A DNA stretch of 64,000 bases from an uncultured Prochlorococcus sp. Lineage in GTDB: Bacteria; Cyanobacteriota; Cyanobacteriia; PCC-6307; Cyanobiaceae. The notes under the pieces were generated by a model. It worked only from the letters and a program-made list of their open reading frames with translations, was not told the DNA's origin and made no database searches. Shown one piece after another: positions 47,214-57,605 of this stretch (position 1 is the stretch's first letter; each line of letters begins with the position of its first letter). Where the stretch lies: assembly GCA_902590355.1 (NCBI GenBank), contig CACIWI010000001.1, positions 65,723-129,722 on the forward strand, in the 5' to 3' direction. The position numbers and the translations under genes are program-made.

Positions 47214-49103
47214 TTAATTATCTAACTTAAATTTCTTAGCAATTTTATCTGCCATCTGATCAGGCATAAGTCCTAATTTTTCTTTACTCTGGTCAGGTGA
47301 AGCATGATCAACTAAAACATCAGGTATACCTATTCTGTATACAGGAATGTTTAATTCATTATCGTTAAATAATTCAACTATCGCGGAACCAAACCCACCT
47401 ATTAGGGTTCCTTCTTCCATAGTTACAACTTTTTGAATCCTGTTTGCTAAAGGCATAATAAGATTTTTATCGAGTGGTTTCACAAATCTTGCATTAATAA
47501 TACATGCATTAATGTTCATATTTTTTAGGATATTAGCTGTTTCAATAGCTGATGCGACCATTGAACCATAAGCAATAATTAAAATATCTTCTCCTTCTAC
47601 AAGAATTTCAGCTTCACCTATATTCAAAGGTTCCCAACCCTCATCCATTACCGCCACTCCTAATCCAGAACCTCTGGGTATTCTTAGAGCTGTGGGGCCC
47701 TTATAATTAATTGATGTTATTAACATTCTCTGTAATTCAGATTCATCCTTGGGGGCCATTAATACAAAATTAGGTATAGATCTCATATAACTAATATCGT
47801 ACTGACCTTGGTGAGTAGGACCGTCAGCTCCTACTATACCAGCTCTATCAAGTACAAATGATACAGGTAAATTTTGGATCCCTACATCATGAATTAATTG
47901 ATCGAAAGCACGCTGAAGAAAAGTACTATAAATAGCTACAACAGGTTTAAGACCATCGCACGACATACCTGCCGCAAGAGTAACTGCATGTTGTTCTGCT
48001 ATACCAACATCGATATATTGATCTGGAATATTTTTTTGTAATATATCTAAACCAGTACCTGTAGCCATTGCTGCTGTAATACCAACAACTTTGCTATCTT
48101 GTTCACATATTTTAAGTAAAGTTTGACCAAATATTTTACTATAACTAACAGGCTTAGGTTTCTTAGATGGGATAGATTTTCCAGTTGTCAGATCAAATGC
48201 AGATTGTGCATGATATCCAACCTGATCAGCTTCTGCATAAGGATAACCCTTCCCTTTTGTTGTAACAACATGAACGAGTACAGGTTTTTTAAGTTTATGA
48301 GCAGCGTTAAAAGTATTAATTAAATTTCCAATATCATGACCGTCAATTGGACCCATATATGTAAATCCAAGTTCTTCAAAAACAGCACCAACTTTAGGCA
48401 CAGCTAGTCGTCTAACACTTCCTTTAATATTTTTCAGTTCCTCTGGAATATCCTTACCAATTAATGGAATATTCTTTACACTTTCTTGAACACTATCGGA
48501 CAAAAATTGCAATGGTGGACTAACTCTTACCTTATTTAAATAAGAAGAAAGGGCTCCAACTGGAGGTGAGATAGACATATCATTATCGTTTAGTACTACA
48601 ACTAAAGGAGTATTTGGTAAGTGACCTGCATGATTTATAGCTTCCAATGCCATTCCTCCGGTTAACGCTCCGTCTCCAATAACAGCCACACATTTATAAT
48701 TTTCGCCTTTTCTATCTCTTGCTATTGCCATTCCTAAAGCAGCAGAAATAGAAGTACTTGCATGTCCAGCTCCAAAATGATCAAATTTACTTTCACTTCT
48801 TTTAAGATATCCAGCTACACCATTTTGTTGTCTAAGGGAATCAAATTGACTGAAACGTCCTGTTATTAATTTATGAGGATAACCTTGATGTCCTACATCC
48901 CAAACCACTTTATCAAAATCAAGATCAAGAGTTTGATATAAGGCCAATGTAAGCTCAACAACACCTAATCCAGGACCAAGATGTCCACCACTAGTAGATA
49001 CTACTTGAAGATGTCTTTCTCTAATTTGACAAGCAATTTCCTCTAATTGTGAAACTGTTAAGCCATGAAGTTGATTTGGATGACTTAACTCACTTAAAAG
49101 CAT
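47214..49103 (-). CDS. dxs: 1-deoxy-D-xylulose-5-phosphate synthase
   Basis: TPP enzyme making DXP from pyruvate and glyceraldehyde-3-P, the entry step of the MEP path to carotenoids, phytol and quinones. The 629 residues show the TPP motif [18 protein letters not shown] and the transketolase pyrimidine part ([20 protein letters not shown]). Length is standard. It is divergent from ilvA (111-bp spacer). Confidence 0.98.
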   Translation of the reverse strand: MLLSELSHPNQLHGLTVSQLEEIACQIRERHLQVVSTSGGHLGPGLGVVELTLALYQTLDLDFDKVVWDVGHQGYPHKLITGRFSQFDSLRQQNGVAGYLKRSESKFDHFGAGHASTSISAALGMAIARDRKGENYKCVAVIGDGALTGGMALEAINHAGHLPNTPLVVVLNDNDMSISPPVGALSSYLNKVRVSPPLQFLSDSVQESVKNIPLIGKDIPEELKNIKGSVRRLAVPKVGAVFEELGFTYMGPIDGHDIGNLINTFNAAHKLKKPVLVHVVTTKGKGYPYAEADQVGYHAQSAFDLTTGKSIPSKKPKPVSYSKIFGQTLLKICEQDSKVVGITAAMATGTGLDILQKNIPDQYIDVGIAEQHAVTLAAGMSCDGLKPVVAIYSTFLQRAFDQLIHDVGIQNLPVSFVLDRAGIVGADGPTHQGQYDISYMRSIPNFVLMAPKDESELQRMLITSINYKGPTALRIPRGSGLGVAVMDEGWEPLNIGEAEILVEGEDILIIAYGSMVASAIETANILKNMNINACIINARFVKPLDKNLIMPLANRIQKVVTMEEGTLIGGFGSAIVELFNDNELNIPVYRIGIPDVLVDHASPDQSKEKLGLMPDQMADKIAKKFKLDN

Positions 49104-49214
49104 TTAACAAAATTTGGTATCTATATAATCTAAAACGCCGAGGTGCAAAATGAGTATTTTTTTTTGAAATAGATCATGTAATGTTTTATTAGATTAAAAA
49201 TTAATGCTAAAAAT

Positions 49215-50762
49215 ATGTATATGAATGATTATTTTGAAAAAATACTTCAAGCTGAAGTCTATGAAGTAGCAAAAAAAACACCGCTAGAGAAAGCTCATAA
49301 TTTAAGTAATACACTTAATAATGAAGTTTTTCTAAAAAGAGAGGATCTTCAAGATGTATTTTCATTCAAAATAAGAGGGGCATACAACAAGATGAGTAAG
49401 CTCAGTAAATCACAGCTTACTCAGGGTGTAATTACTTCAAGTGCTGGAAATCATGCTCAAGGAGTGGCTCTTAGTGCTCTCAAATTAAATTGTCAAGCAA
49501 CCATATTAATGCCAATAACAACACCTCTAGTAAAAGTTAATGCAGTTAAAAAATTAAAAGCAAAAGTTATATTGTTTGGTGATAATTATGATGAAACATA
49601 CAAAGAAGCAATAACGATAAGCAAAGAAAGAAATCTATGTTTTATTCATCCTTTTGATGATCCAGATGTAATAGCAGGACAAGGAACTATAGCTATTGAA
49701 CTTGAACAGCAACTAAAGGAAAAACCTTATGCAATTTATATTGCTGTTGGTGGTGGTGGATTGATATCAGGAATATCCTTATATATAAAAAAAATATGGC
49801 CTGAAGTAAAAATAATTGGTGTAGAGCCTGAAGACGCAGATGCTATGACAAAATCCTTGGAAGAATCAAAAATTGTTGAATTATCCTCAGTCGGTCAATT
49901 TGCAGATGGAGTGGCGGTTAAAAAAATTGGTAAAAACACTTTTGATATTGGTAGAAAATATATAGATAAGATGATTAGGGTTAATACTGATGAAATATGT
50001 GCTGCTATAAAAGATGTTTTTGAGGATACTAGATCAATTTTAGAGCCCGCAGGCGCATTATCAATTGCAGGGATGAAAAAAGATATTTTTAATTCGAATT
50101 ATTTAAATAAAAAAATGGTTGCGATTGCATGTGGTGCAAATATGAATTTTGAGCGGCTTAGATTTGTAGCAGAAAGAGCAGAACTTGGTGAGTGTAAAGA
50201 AGTAATGATGGCCGTTGAAATTCCTGAACGAGCGGGAAGCTTAATTGATTTTTGTAAGTTACTTGATAATAGAAATTTAACTGAATTTAGCTACAGGATG
50301 TCAAATTCTAAGAATGCCCAGATCTTTGTAGGAGTTCAAGTCTATGGATTAAATGATAAAAAAAATCTTTTAAATGTATTTAGAAATTCGGAGTACTCAT
50401 TTATTGACATAAGTGATGATGAATTATCTAAAAATCATCTAAGACATATGGTAGGTGGAAGATTACCAAAGAATTTTAAAGAAATGGATAATAAAAATTT
50501 TGTTGAGCTTTTATACAGATTTGAGTTTCCTGAAAGGCCTGGCGCATTAATAAACTTCTTAAATAATATGAAATCTAATTGGTCTATAAGCGTATTTCAC
50601 TATAGAAATTATGGAGCTGATGTTGGGAAAATTGTTATTGGAGTTTTAATCGATAAAAATGAGATTTTAGAGTGGAATAAATTTGTAAGAATTCTTGGCT
50701 ATAAATTTTGGGATGAAACCCAAAACGATACTTATAGATTATTTCTTGGTGCATCAGAATAA
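49215..50762 (+). CDS. ilvA: Threonine dehydratase, biosynthetic
   Basis: PLP enzyme making 2-oxobutyrate for isoleucine. The catalytic part carries Lys52 in FSFKIRGAYNKM, SSAGNHAQGVALSA, and the glycine-rich VGGGGLISGI. At 515 residues it has two C-terminal ACT-like regulatory segments (about 335-410 and 430-510), so isoleucine feedback is expected. Two ATGs, 6 nt apart, occur at the start. It shares direction with scpB. Confidence 0.96.
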   Translation: MYMNDYFEKILQAEVYEVAKKTPLEKAHNLSNTLNNEVFLKREDLQDVFSFKIRGAYNKMSKLSKSQLTQGVITSSAGNHAQGVALSALKLNCQATILMPITTPLVKVNAVKKLKAKVILFGDNYDETYKEAITISKERNLCFIHPFDDPDVIAGQGTIAIELEQQLKEKPYAIYIAVGGGGLISGISLYIKKIWPEVKIIGVEPEDADAMTKSLEESKIVELSSVGQFADGVAVKKIGKNTFDIGRKYIDKMIRVNTDEICAAIKDVFEDTRSILEPAGALSIAGMKKDIFNSNYLNKKMVAIACGANMNFERLRFVAERAELGECKEVMMAVEIPERAGSLIDFCKLLDNRNLTEFSYRMSNSKNAQIFVGVQVYGLNDKKNLLNVFRNSEYSFIDISDDELSKNHLRHMVGGRLPKNFKEMDNKNFVELLYRFEFPERPGALINFLNNMKSNWSISVFHYRNYGADVGKIVIGVLIDKNEILEWNKFVRILGYKFWDETQNDTYRLFLGASE

Positions 50763-50792
50763 ATTTAAGGTAAATTAGGAAAGATTTCGGTA

Positions 50793-51335
50793 ATTAAAAT
50801 CAATCAATCTGATCAAAATAACACGCCAATATCTGATATAGATCTAGTTACTAAAGTTGAAGCTGTTCTATATTTGAAAGGCAGACCAATAACAAAAAAG
50901 GATCTTTCAGAAATCACTAATTCTGATATTAACTCAATAAATGACGCAATAAAATATCTAAAAAATAAATACTCTAATCCCAACTCAGCTATTGAATTAA
51001 ATGCAGTTAATAACAGTTTTTCTCTCGAACTAAAATCTAGTCTTAATGAATTCGTCGATGAATTACTTCCTTCTGATTTGAAAACATCCGAATTAAGGAC
51101 ATTGGCTACTATTGCGATCAAGAAAAAGATCCTACAATCAGATCTTATCCTTCTTAGAGGTTCAGGTGCTTATGATCATATTAAAGAATTATTAGAAAAG
51201 AAATTTATCCTCAAACGAAAGCAAAAAGATGGTAGATCATATTGGTTATCTTTATCAGAAAAGTTTTTTCAAACTTTTGCTGTAAGTAATGAATATCTCT
51301 CAAATATAGGAAGCAGTAATAATAAGCAGCAATAA
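50793..51335 (+). CDS. scpB: Segregation and condensation protein B, with probable non-standard start
   Basis: Part of the SMC-ScpAB complex for chromosome segregation. The family's N-terminal segment is visible as KVEAVLYLKGRPITKKDL, followed by a typical winged-helix pair and a RGSGAYDHIKELLEK region. The in-frame segment back to the stop codon at 50766 has no ATG, GTG or TTG before the conserved motif: the first is TTG at 50874, inside it. I therefore chose ATT at 50793, 12 nt after AGGA (50777-50780); ATT at 50784 is the alternative. The function is secure; the start is not. Confidence 0.85.
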   Translation: MKINQSDQNNTPISDIDLVTKVEAVLYLKGRPITKKDLSEITNSDINSINDAIKYLKNKYSNPNSAIELNAVNNSFSLELKSSLNEFVDELLPSDLKTSELRTLATIAIKKKILQSDLILLRGSGAYDHIKELLEKKFILKRKQKDGRSYWLSLSEKFFQTFAVSNEYLSNIGSSNNKQQ

Positions 51336-51373
51336 TAAGTAAATGCTAGGATATATTAAATTACGACAAGATA

Positions 51374-51652
51374 ATGTTATCTGAGATTTTTGCAGTTCTG
51401 GGCCAAACTTTATCAATTTATTCTTTCATATTGATAATAAGAATTTTACTTACATGGTTTCCAGGTATTGATTGGAGTAACAGTGTTTTATCTGCATTAA
51501 CTTCTATCACAGATCCTTATTTAAACATTTTTAGAGGTATTATCCCTCCAATAGGTGGATTTGATATTTCATCCTTATTAGCTTTTTTACTTTTAAATGT
51601 TATACAAAATTTAATTACAAATCTCCAGTATGCAAGCTTAGGTTATAGCTGA
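51374..51652 (+). CDS. YggT family membrane protein
   Basis: A 92-residue protein with two hydrophobic helices (about 7-27 and 65-83) and the YggT signature LLTWFPGIDWSN ... LTSITDPYLNIFRGIIPPIGGFDISSL. Relatives in cyanobacteria and plastids (CCB3) support membrane protein assembly or nucleoid placement. It lies 38 nt after scpB and is convergent with the MazG-like gene (2-nt gap). Confidence 0.9.
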   Translation: MLSEIFAVLGQTLSIYSFILIIRILLTWFPGIDWSNSVLSALTSITDPYLNIFRGIIPPIGGFDISSLLAFLLLNVIQNLITNLQYASLGYS

Positions 51653-51654
51653 AC

Positions 51655-51984
51655 TTATCTATCATCTCCAGAACCTCTTATCTTTCCTCTAGCAGCTCTT
51701 AATTTTAATTTTTCAAGGTTTTGTAATGCAACGTCCTCTAAATTAAAATTTAATTCTGTACAAAGATTTGATATGTACCACAAAACATCTCCTAACTCTT
51801 TTTTAATACCTAATTTTGATTCGTTATCAAATATTCCATTTTTATCTCTTATAACCTTTTTCACTTTTTCGGCTACCTCACCAGCCTCTCCAACTAAACC
51901 AAGAGTTGGATAAATATTATTTGAGCCTAAATCTGGATATTGTGCTGTTTCTCTAGCTTTTTTCTGATAAGTTTTAAAATCCAT
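51655..51984 (-). CDS. MazG-like nucleotide pyrophosphohydrolase
   Basis: A 109-residue all-alpha NTP-PPase. The metal-binding pattern is complete: GLVGEAGEVAEKVKK (ExxE) and KKELGDVLWYIS (ExxD). Members clear non-canonical nucleotides or hydrolyse dNTPs. It is divergent from pyk (61-bp spacer), so no operon partner gives the substrate. Confidence 0.9.
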   Translation of the reverse strand: MDFKTYQKKARETAQYPDLGSNNIYPTLGLVGEAGEVAEKVKKVIRDKNGIFDNESKLGIKKELGDVLWYISNLCTELNFNLEDVALQNLEKLKLRAARGKIRGSGDDR

Positions 51985-52045
51985 GACTTAAATAACTAAC
52001 TTTGGGTATGGTAAATTTATTTATATCTAGCAATATTATCTATAT

Positions 52046-53836
52046 ATGTCGAATATTGATTTAAAAAGAAGAACAAAAATAGTAGCAACTATTGGTCCTG
52101 CAACACAATCTGAAGAGATAATTACAAATTTAATAAAAGCTGGAGTAACAACATTCAGATTAAATTTCTCGCATGGAGATCATAAAGATCATGCTGAGAG
52201 AATAAAAACGATAAGGGAAGTATCAAAAAAGTTAGATATAGATATTGGAATATTGCAAGATCTTCAAGGACCTAAAATACGATTAGGACGCTTTAAAGAT
52301 GGGCCAGTAAAAGTTAAAAAAGGCGATAAATTCACACTGACATCAAATGAAGTCGAATGTTCAAATACCATTGCAAATGTAACCTACGACAAACTTTGTC
52401 AAGAGGTTAGCGAAGGGAAAAGAATACTTTTAGATGATGGAAAAATAGAAATGATTGTAGAAAAAATTGATAAAAAAGCTAATAATTTGGAGTGCATTGT
52501 AACTGTAGGAGGTGTTCTTTCAAACAATAAAGGTGTTAATTTTCCAGATGTTCAATTATCAGTAAAAGCATTAACAGAAAAAGATAAAGTGGATTTAATA
52601 TTCGGTTTATCTGAAGGTGTTGATTGGATAGCACTAAGTTTCGTAAGAAATCCATCCGATATAAATGAGATAAAAGATTTAATAAACAAAAATGGACATT
52701 CAACTCCTGTAGTCGCAAAAATAGAAAAATTTGAAGCAATTGATCAGATCGATTCAGTATTACCATTATGTGATGGAGTTATGGTTGCAAGAGGCGATTT
52801 GGGAGTAGAAATGCCTGCTGAAGAAGTTCCTCTTTTACAAAAGGAATTAATAAGAAAAGCAAATACATTAGGTATCCCAATAATTACAGCGACTCAAATG
52901 CTTGATTCTATGGCTTCTAACCCAAGACCAACTAGGGCCGAAGTTAGTGATGTTGCAAATGCAATTCTTGATGGTACAGATGCTGTAATGCTTTCAAACG
53001 AAACTGCAGTTGGCGATTATCCTGTAGAGTCAGTTGAAACGATGGCAACCATAGCAAGAAGAATTGAAAGGGATTATCCACTTAAGGCTATTGAAAGCCA
53101 CTTACCCAGTACGATCCCAAATGCTATTAGTGCAGCAGTAAGTAATATAGCTAGACAACTTGATGCAGGAGCTATAATCCCTTTAACTAAATCAGGTTCT
53201 ACAGCTAGAAATGTAAGTAAGTTCAGACCACCAACACCTATCTTGGCCACTACTACAGAGAGAAGTGTAGCGAGAAGATTGCAACTTGTTTGGGGAGTTA
53301 CTCCAATAGTAGTTCAAAATGATCAAAGAACAGCAAAAACATTTAGTTTAGCTATGCAAATTGCTCAGGAAATGGGGATCCTTAATCAAGGAGATTTAGT
53401 AGTCCAAACCGCAGGTACATTAACTGGAATTAGCGGTTCTACAGATTTAATAAAAGTCGGTTTAGTAAGAAAGATTGTATCAAGAGGAATTTCAATAGGG
53501 GAAATCGGTGTTACAGGTAAAGCCAGAATAATTAAAAATAATCTTGATATGTCCTTAATTTGCCCAGAAGAAATATTATTTGTTCCGAAGGAATTAATGC
53601 AAAATATTCCACTGAGTAAAAATATTGCTGGCATCGTTACGAACCAAAATGTAAATGATGTTTATGCTTTTTTCAATAAAAATAATAAAAAAATTTCAAC
53701 AATTTGTAACTTAGAAAGTATCGATAATCATCAAATCAGTAATGGTGACCTTATTACACTCCAGCTTAATGAAGGTGTTATATATATGGGACAAATTGAA
53801 GATGATGATGCAATAGATAAATATAAATATGTCTAG
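52046..53836 (+). CDS. pyk: Pyruvate kinase
   Basis: Last step of glycolysis, PEP to pyruvate with ATP formation. The 596 residues include RRTKIVATIGPATQ, FRLNFSHGDHKDHAERI, VARGDLGVEMPAEEV and MLDSMASNPRPTRAEVSDVANA. The final 115 or so residues form a C-terminal PEP-utiliser-like extension, usual in cyanobacterial long forms. The stop overlaps the permease gene by 8 bp. Confidence 0.98.
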   Translation: MSNIDLKRRTKIVATIGPATQSEEIITNLIKAGVTTFRLNFSHGDHKDHAERIKTIREVSKKLDIDIGILQDLQGPKIRLGRFKDGPVKVKKGDKFTLTSNEVECSNTIANVTYDKLCQEVSEGKRILLDDGKIEMIVEKIDKKANNLECIVTVGGVLSNNKGVNFPDVQLSVKALTEKDKVDLIFGLSEGVDWIALSFVRNPSDINEIKDLINKNGHSTPVVAKIEKFEAIDQIDSVLPLCDGVMVARGDLGVEMPAEEVPLLQKELIRKANTLGIPIITATQMLDSMASNPRPTRAEVSDVANAILDGTDAVMLSNETAVGDYPVESVETMATIARRIERDYPLKAIESHLPSTIPNAISAAVSNIARQLDAGAIIPLTKSGSTARNVSKFRPPTPILATTTERSVARRLQLVWGVTPIVVQNDQRTAKTFSLAMQIAQEMGILNQGDLVVQTAGTLTGISGSTDLIKVGLVRKIVSRGISIGEIGVTGKARIIKNNLDMSLICPEEILFVPKELMQNIPLSKNIAGIVTNQNVNDVYAFFNKNNKKISTICNLESIDNHQISNGDLITLQLNEGVIYMGQIEDDDAIDKYKYV

Positions 53837-55061
53837 GAATATTTCAATAAAAGAAGCCTTAGGCATGGCTACAAAAACTTTAGTTTCGAACAAATTGAGA
53901 AGTTCGTTAACAATGCTTGGGATAATTATCGGAAATGCTTCAGTTATTACACTTGTTGGACTTGGTAGAGGTGCTCAAACATTAGCAAAAAACCAATTAA
54001 GTAATTTAGGTGCCAATGTTTTATTCATTGTTCCCGGAAATAATGACACAAGAAGAAGAGGTATTTCATTTCCAAAAAACTTAGTTTTAGAAGATGCAAT
54101 AGCGATAAGCAATCAAGTACCTACAGTCAAAAAAGTAGCTCCTCAAATCTCTGCTAACGAAATAGTCCAATCAAACTCTAAAAGTTTAAATATATCAATT
54201 GCTGGAGTTACTCCTGAATTTCTCGAAGTAAGAAGCTTTGAAGTAGATAAGGGTAGATTTATATCAAAAAGTGATGTTAATAGTGCAAGAAGTTATGTTG
54301 TAATAGGCCCTGATCTTAAAGACGAATTTTTCAAAGATAAATCTTCATCACTGGGAAAAAAAATAAGAATTAAAGATCATACTTATGAAATTATCGGAAT
54401 ATTAAAACCAAAAGGGGCTGTATTTGGAAGTAATCAAGACAAAAATGCATATATTCCATTAACCACAATGGTCAATAGGATTACAGGGAAGGACCCTACT
54501 TATGGAGTAAGTTTAAGCTTCATTAGTGTTGAAGCGATAAATAAAAATGCAACTAGTGCGGCTAAATTTCAAATTACTAACTTATTAAGGCAAAGACATA
54601 AAATAATCAGAGATGATGACTTTGCTGTTAGATCACAAGAAGATGCATTGAATATAGTAAACAACATAACAAGTGGACTAACCTTTTTATTGGCTGGTAT
54701 TGGGGCAGTATCTTTAGTGGTTGGAGGCATAGGAATCATGAATATTATGCTCGTTTCTGTAAGCGAAAGGACTGAAGAGATTGGACTTAGAAAAGCAATA
54801 GGAGCTAAACAGTCAGATATATTAGTTCAATTTTTAATTGAGGCATTGATTTTATCTACAATTGGAGGACTAATTGGAACTACGACAGGATTATCAGGTG
54901 TTTTCCTTTTATCTCTGATAACGCCTCTTCCTGCCTCAGTAGGAATTACAACTACTTTTTCTACCATGATCATTTCAGGATCAATAGGTTTAATCTTTGG
55001 CGTTTTACCTGCAAAAAGAGCTTCTAAGTTAGATCCAATTGTTGCATTAAGAAGTTTATAA
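53829..55061 (+). CDS. MacB/FtsX-like ABC transporter permease
   Basis: Membrane subunit of a MacB-type exporter without its own ATPase domain. The 410 residues have one N-terminal membrane helix (about 24-45), a long periplasmic domain, and three C-terminal helices in the FtsX-like part (GIGIMNIMLVSVSERTEEIG, LRKAIGAKQSDILVQF). No adjacent ATPase or adaptor gene was seen, so partners are encoded elsewhere. Substrate unknown. It overlaps pyk by 8 bp and is 15 nt ahead of bioY. Confidence 0.9.
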   Translation: MSRNISIKEALGMATKTLVSNKLRSSLTMLGIIIGNASVITLVGLGRGAQTLAKNQLSNLGANVLFIVPGNNDTRRRGISFPKNLVLEDAIAISNQVPTVKKVAPQISANEIVQSNSKSLNISIAGVTPEFLEVRSFEVDKGRFISKSDVNSARSYVVIGPDLKDEFFKDKSSSLGKKIRIKDHTYEIIGILKPKGAVFGSNQDKNAYIPLTTMVNRITGKDPTYGVSLSFISVEAINKNATSAAKFQITNLLRQRHKIIRDDDFAVRSQEDALNIVNNITSGLTFLLAGIGAVSLVVGGIGIMNIMLVSVSERTEEIGLRKAIGAKQSDILVQFLIEALILSTIGGLIGTTTGLSGVFLLSLITPLPASVGITTTFSTMIISGSIGLIFGVLPAKRASKLDPIVALRSL

Positions 55062-55076
55062 ATTAAATTTATAATA

Positions 55077-55646
55077 ATGCTCAATTTTTATAAATTAATT
55101 GAGATACTGGTGAGTCTTCAATCACTAGTAGTAACTTCAATGTTACCTGTTTATATTCCACTACCATTAATATATAAATCTAGTAATAACTTTGAGTTTC
55201 CTATAACATGGCAAATTCCGACCATAATTTTATTAACACTTATATTTCATAAAAAAGTTGTTTTCAGAGCATTTTCTATATATATAATTTTGGGAATATT
55301 TATATTTCCTGTCTTTCATCAAGGAGGTTCTATAGGTTATTTGCTCACTCCAAATTTTGGATATTTATTAGGTTTATATCCATTAATAAAAATAATTGAT
55401 AATTTAAATAATAAAAATAAAATAAACCTAGGAAAATTTTTAAAAAATGGATTTTTAGCAATAGTTGCTATGCATTTAACTGGAATATTTTACAACTTTA
55501 TACAAATCTTATTTTACAGTCAATTTAATTTATTTTTATATAATTTAGGGAAATACTCATTAGGTAAGATTGGATATCATTTTTTAATGCTTTTTCCACT
55601 TTTATTACTTATTAAACCTATAGAACGTTTAAAACGTAGTAATTAA
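55077..55646 (+). CDS. bioY: BioY-type biotin transporter subunit
   Basis: Substrate-binding (S) component of an energy-coupling-factor biotin importer, 189 residues with about six hydrophobic segments. The GSIGYLLTPNFGYLLGLYP segment is a BioY signature. No EcfA/EcfT genes are nearby. Its stop overlaps lspA by one base. Because it is joined to lspA, a link to a membrane-protein operon rather than a biotin operon is suggested. Confidence 0.85.
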   Translation: MLNFYKLIEILVSLQSLVVTSMLPVYIPLPLIYKSSNNFEFPITWQIPTIILLTLIFHKKVVFRAFSIYIILGIFIFPVFHQGGSIGYLLTPNFGYLLGLYPLIKIIDNLNNKNKINLGKFLKNGFLAIVAMHLTGIFYNFIQILFYSQFNLFLYNLGKYSLGKIGYHFLMLFPLLLLIKPIERLKRSN

Positions 55647-56104
55647 TGATTAATAAAATACAAACAAAAATTTATTTTTTATCTCTAAGTATTTTTATTG
55701 TTCTAATAGATCAATTTACAAAATATTTAATTTTTTATAATAAAAATTTATTTATTAATAAAGATTTTCTTTTTTTTAAATTAGACTTTGTAAAAAATTA
55801 TGGTGCAGCATTTAACATCTTTAGCGGTAGTAGAATATTTTTATCTTTAATAAGTATCTCGTTTTCAATATTACTTATTTATTTGATATTTAGAAAAAAT
55901 TCTTTAAACTCATTCGATCTATATTCTTATAGCTTTATACTTGGAGGAACTATTGGTAATGGTATAGATAGGATTTATAAAGGTTTTGTAGTTGATTTTA
56001 TAAATTTAAATATTATAAATTTTCCAGTATTTAATATTGCAGATATATCTATTAATATTGGGTTCATTTTTTTACTGTATAACATTTTTAAAAATAATCG
56101 ATAA
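55646..56104 (+). CDS. lspA: Lipoprotein signal peptidase
   Basis: Aspartic protease that cuts prolipoprotein signal peptides (SPase II). The 152 residues have four membrane helices and the conserved LDFVKNYGAAFNIFSG and GNGIDRIYKGFVVDFI segments, with catalytic Asp in GNGIDR and FNIADI. It shares one base with bioY and is followed 1 nt later by the GTPase gene. Confidence 0.96.
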   Translation: MINKIQTKIYFLSLSIFIVLIDQFTKYLIFYNKNLFINKDFLFFKLDFVKNYGAAFNIFSGSRIFLSLISISFSILLIYLIFRKNSLNSFDLYSYSFILGGTIGNGIDRIYKGFVVDFINLNIINFPVFNIADISINIGFIFLLYNIFKNNR

Positions 56105-56105
56105 A

Positions 56106-57605
56106 ATGAATTACTTGAAATTAAAGTATGTAAAGTATATTTTAATAATATTATTTCTATATATTTTATTTTCGATATTTATAAGAATAGTAAATATTTA
56201 TACGCTTATATTTTTAATAGCAATTATTTATATCTTTTATAATATTGATAAAAAACTATTTAAAAAAATAGTTTATAAAGTTATATATAAAAATAAAAAA
56301 AATACACTTTATTTCAAAAATACATATGGTGCTGCCAAGATAAGTTTGGAAGGGGTCGAGAAAATTAATAAAAAAATTAACGATAAAGTAAAAGTTGAAC
56401 TTTTAAATTACCAGAAAAGCAAACTAGAGTCCCAATTAAAGACAGGAGATTATAAAGTTACTCTTTTTGGGGCAGGCTCCTCAGGGAAAACATCCATAGC
56501 AAGATCTTTATTAAAAAATATTGTCGGACAAACTTCCGCAAAAATAGGAACAACAAAGCAAATTAATAGCTATAAAATTCGCATCCCAATTTTAAAAAGA
56601 AACATTAATATAGTTGATACTCCTGGTTTATTCGAACCATCTAAATTAGGAGAAGAAAGAGAAAAAGAAACAATTATACAAGCATCAAATTCAGACTTAG
56701 TTCTCTTTGTGTTAGATCAGGATATAAATAAATACGAAAACTATTTAATTAAAGAATTATTGAAATTAAGAAAAAAAATAATCATAGTTCTAAATAAATG
56801 TGATTTGAGGTCTAAAGATGAAAATAACCTCATTAAAGAAAATATAATTTCTATAACTTCGGGTAGAAAAAATAAAATTTCTGTTGTTCAAACAATTGCT
56901 TTACCTCAACAATCTCCATATATAAAATCAGATGCTTTAGATTTAGTTCCTGAGGTAGGAAGCTTATTTAGGGAAATTATTGAAACGCTAGATAATAATG
57001 GTGAAGAGTTATTGGCAGATAATATTCTTTTTCGCTCAAATAAGTTAGGTATTAAAAGCAAAAATTTCGTGCAAGAACAAAGATATTTAATGTCAAATAA
57101 AGTGATTAACAAATATATGTGGATAACAGGAGGGGTAATACTAGTTAATCCATTACCAGCTGTTGATTTCCTTACTACTACCTCCGTTAACCTCCAAATG
57201 ATAATGGAATTATCAAAAATATATGAAATAAAACTTACAAAAAAAGATGCAAAAGATTTAGCGACTTCATTGCTAAGTGCATTGGCTAAACAGGGAATAC
57301 TAAAAGGGGGTCTCGCCATTCTATCTCCTGCTTTATCGACAAGCTTGACTAAAATTATATTATCTAAATCTATACAATCAGTTACAGCAGGCTGGTTAAT
57401 AAGAATAGTAGGACTAAGTTTGATTGAATATTTTAAAAATGGTCAAGATTGGGGAGATGGAGGAATTCAAGAAGTAGTAGATAAGATCTATAAAATAAGC
57501 AAGAGAGAGGACATTTTAAACAACTTCGTAAGAGAAGCCATTTCAAAAATTGAAATGAAAAAGTATTTTAAATCAAATAAAAGTTTGCCTCCATTTACTA
57601 CGTAA
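56106..57605 (+). CDS. Membrane-linked GTPase with C-terminal DUF697-like domain
   Basis: P-loop GTPase of 499 residues from the ATG at 56106. Two N-terminal membrane helices (about 8-45) precede the G domain: G1 GAGSSGKTS (122-130), G3 DTPG (171-174), G4 NKCD (230-233). The C-terminal half contains hydrophobic segments with the NKYMWITGGVILVNPLPAV pattern typical of DUF697-type YcjF-like GTPases. The frame extends 23 codons upstream into lspA, but that region is not conserved. Effector unknown. The end overlaps the 45-codon membrane peptide by 8 bp. Confidence 0.85.
   Translation: MNYLKLKYVKYILIILFLYILFSIFIRIVNIYTLIFLIAIIYIFYNIDKKLFKKIVYKVIYKNKKNTLYFKNTYGAAKISLEGVEKINKKINDKVKVELLNYQKSKLESQLKTGDYKVTLFGAGSSGKTSIARSLLKNIVGQTSAKIGTTKQINSYKIRIPILKRNINIVDTPGLFEPSKLGEEREKETIIQASNSDLVLFVLDQDINKYENYLIKELLKLRKKIIIVLNKCDLRSKDENNLIKENIISITSGRKNKISVVQTIALPQQSPYIKSDALDLVPEVGSLFREIIETLDNNGEELLADNILFRSNKLGIKSKNFVQEQRYLMSNKVINKYMWITGGVILVNPLPAVDFLTTTSVNLQMIMELSKIYEIKLTKKDAKDLATSLLSALAKQGILKGGLAILSPALSTSLTKIILSKSIQSVTAGWLIRIVGLSLIEYFKNGQDWGDGGIQEVVDKIYKISKREDILNNFVREAISKIEMKKYFKSNKSLPPFTT

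Noticed and set aside
50813..51121. Open frame antisense to scpB
   Set aside because: It lies opposite the clearly conserved ScpB protein and has no start context or similarity.
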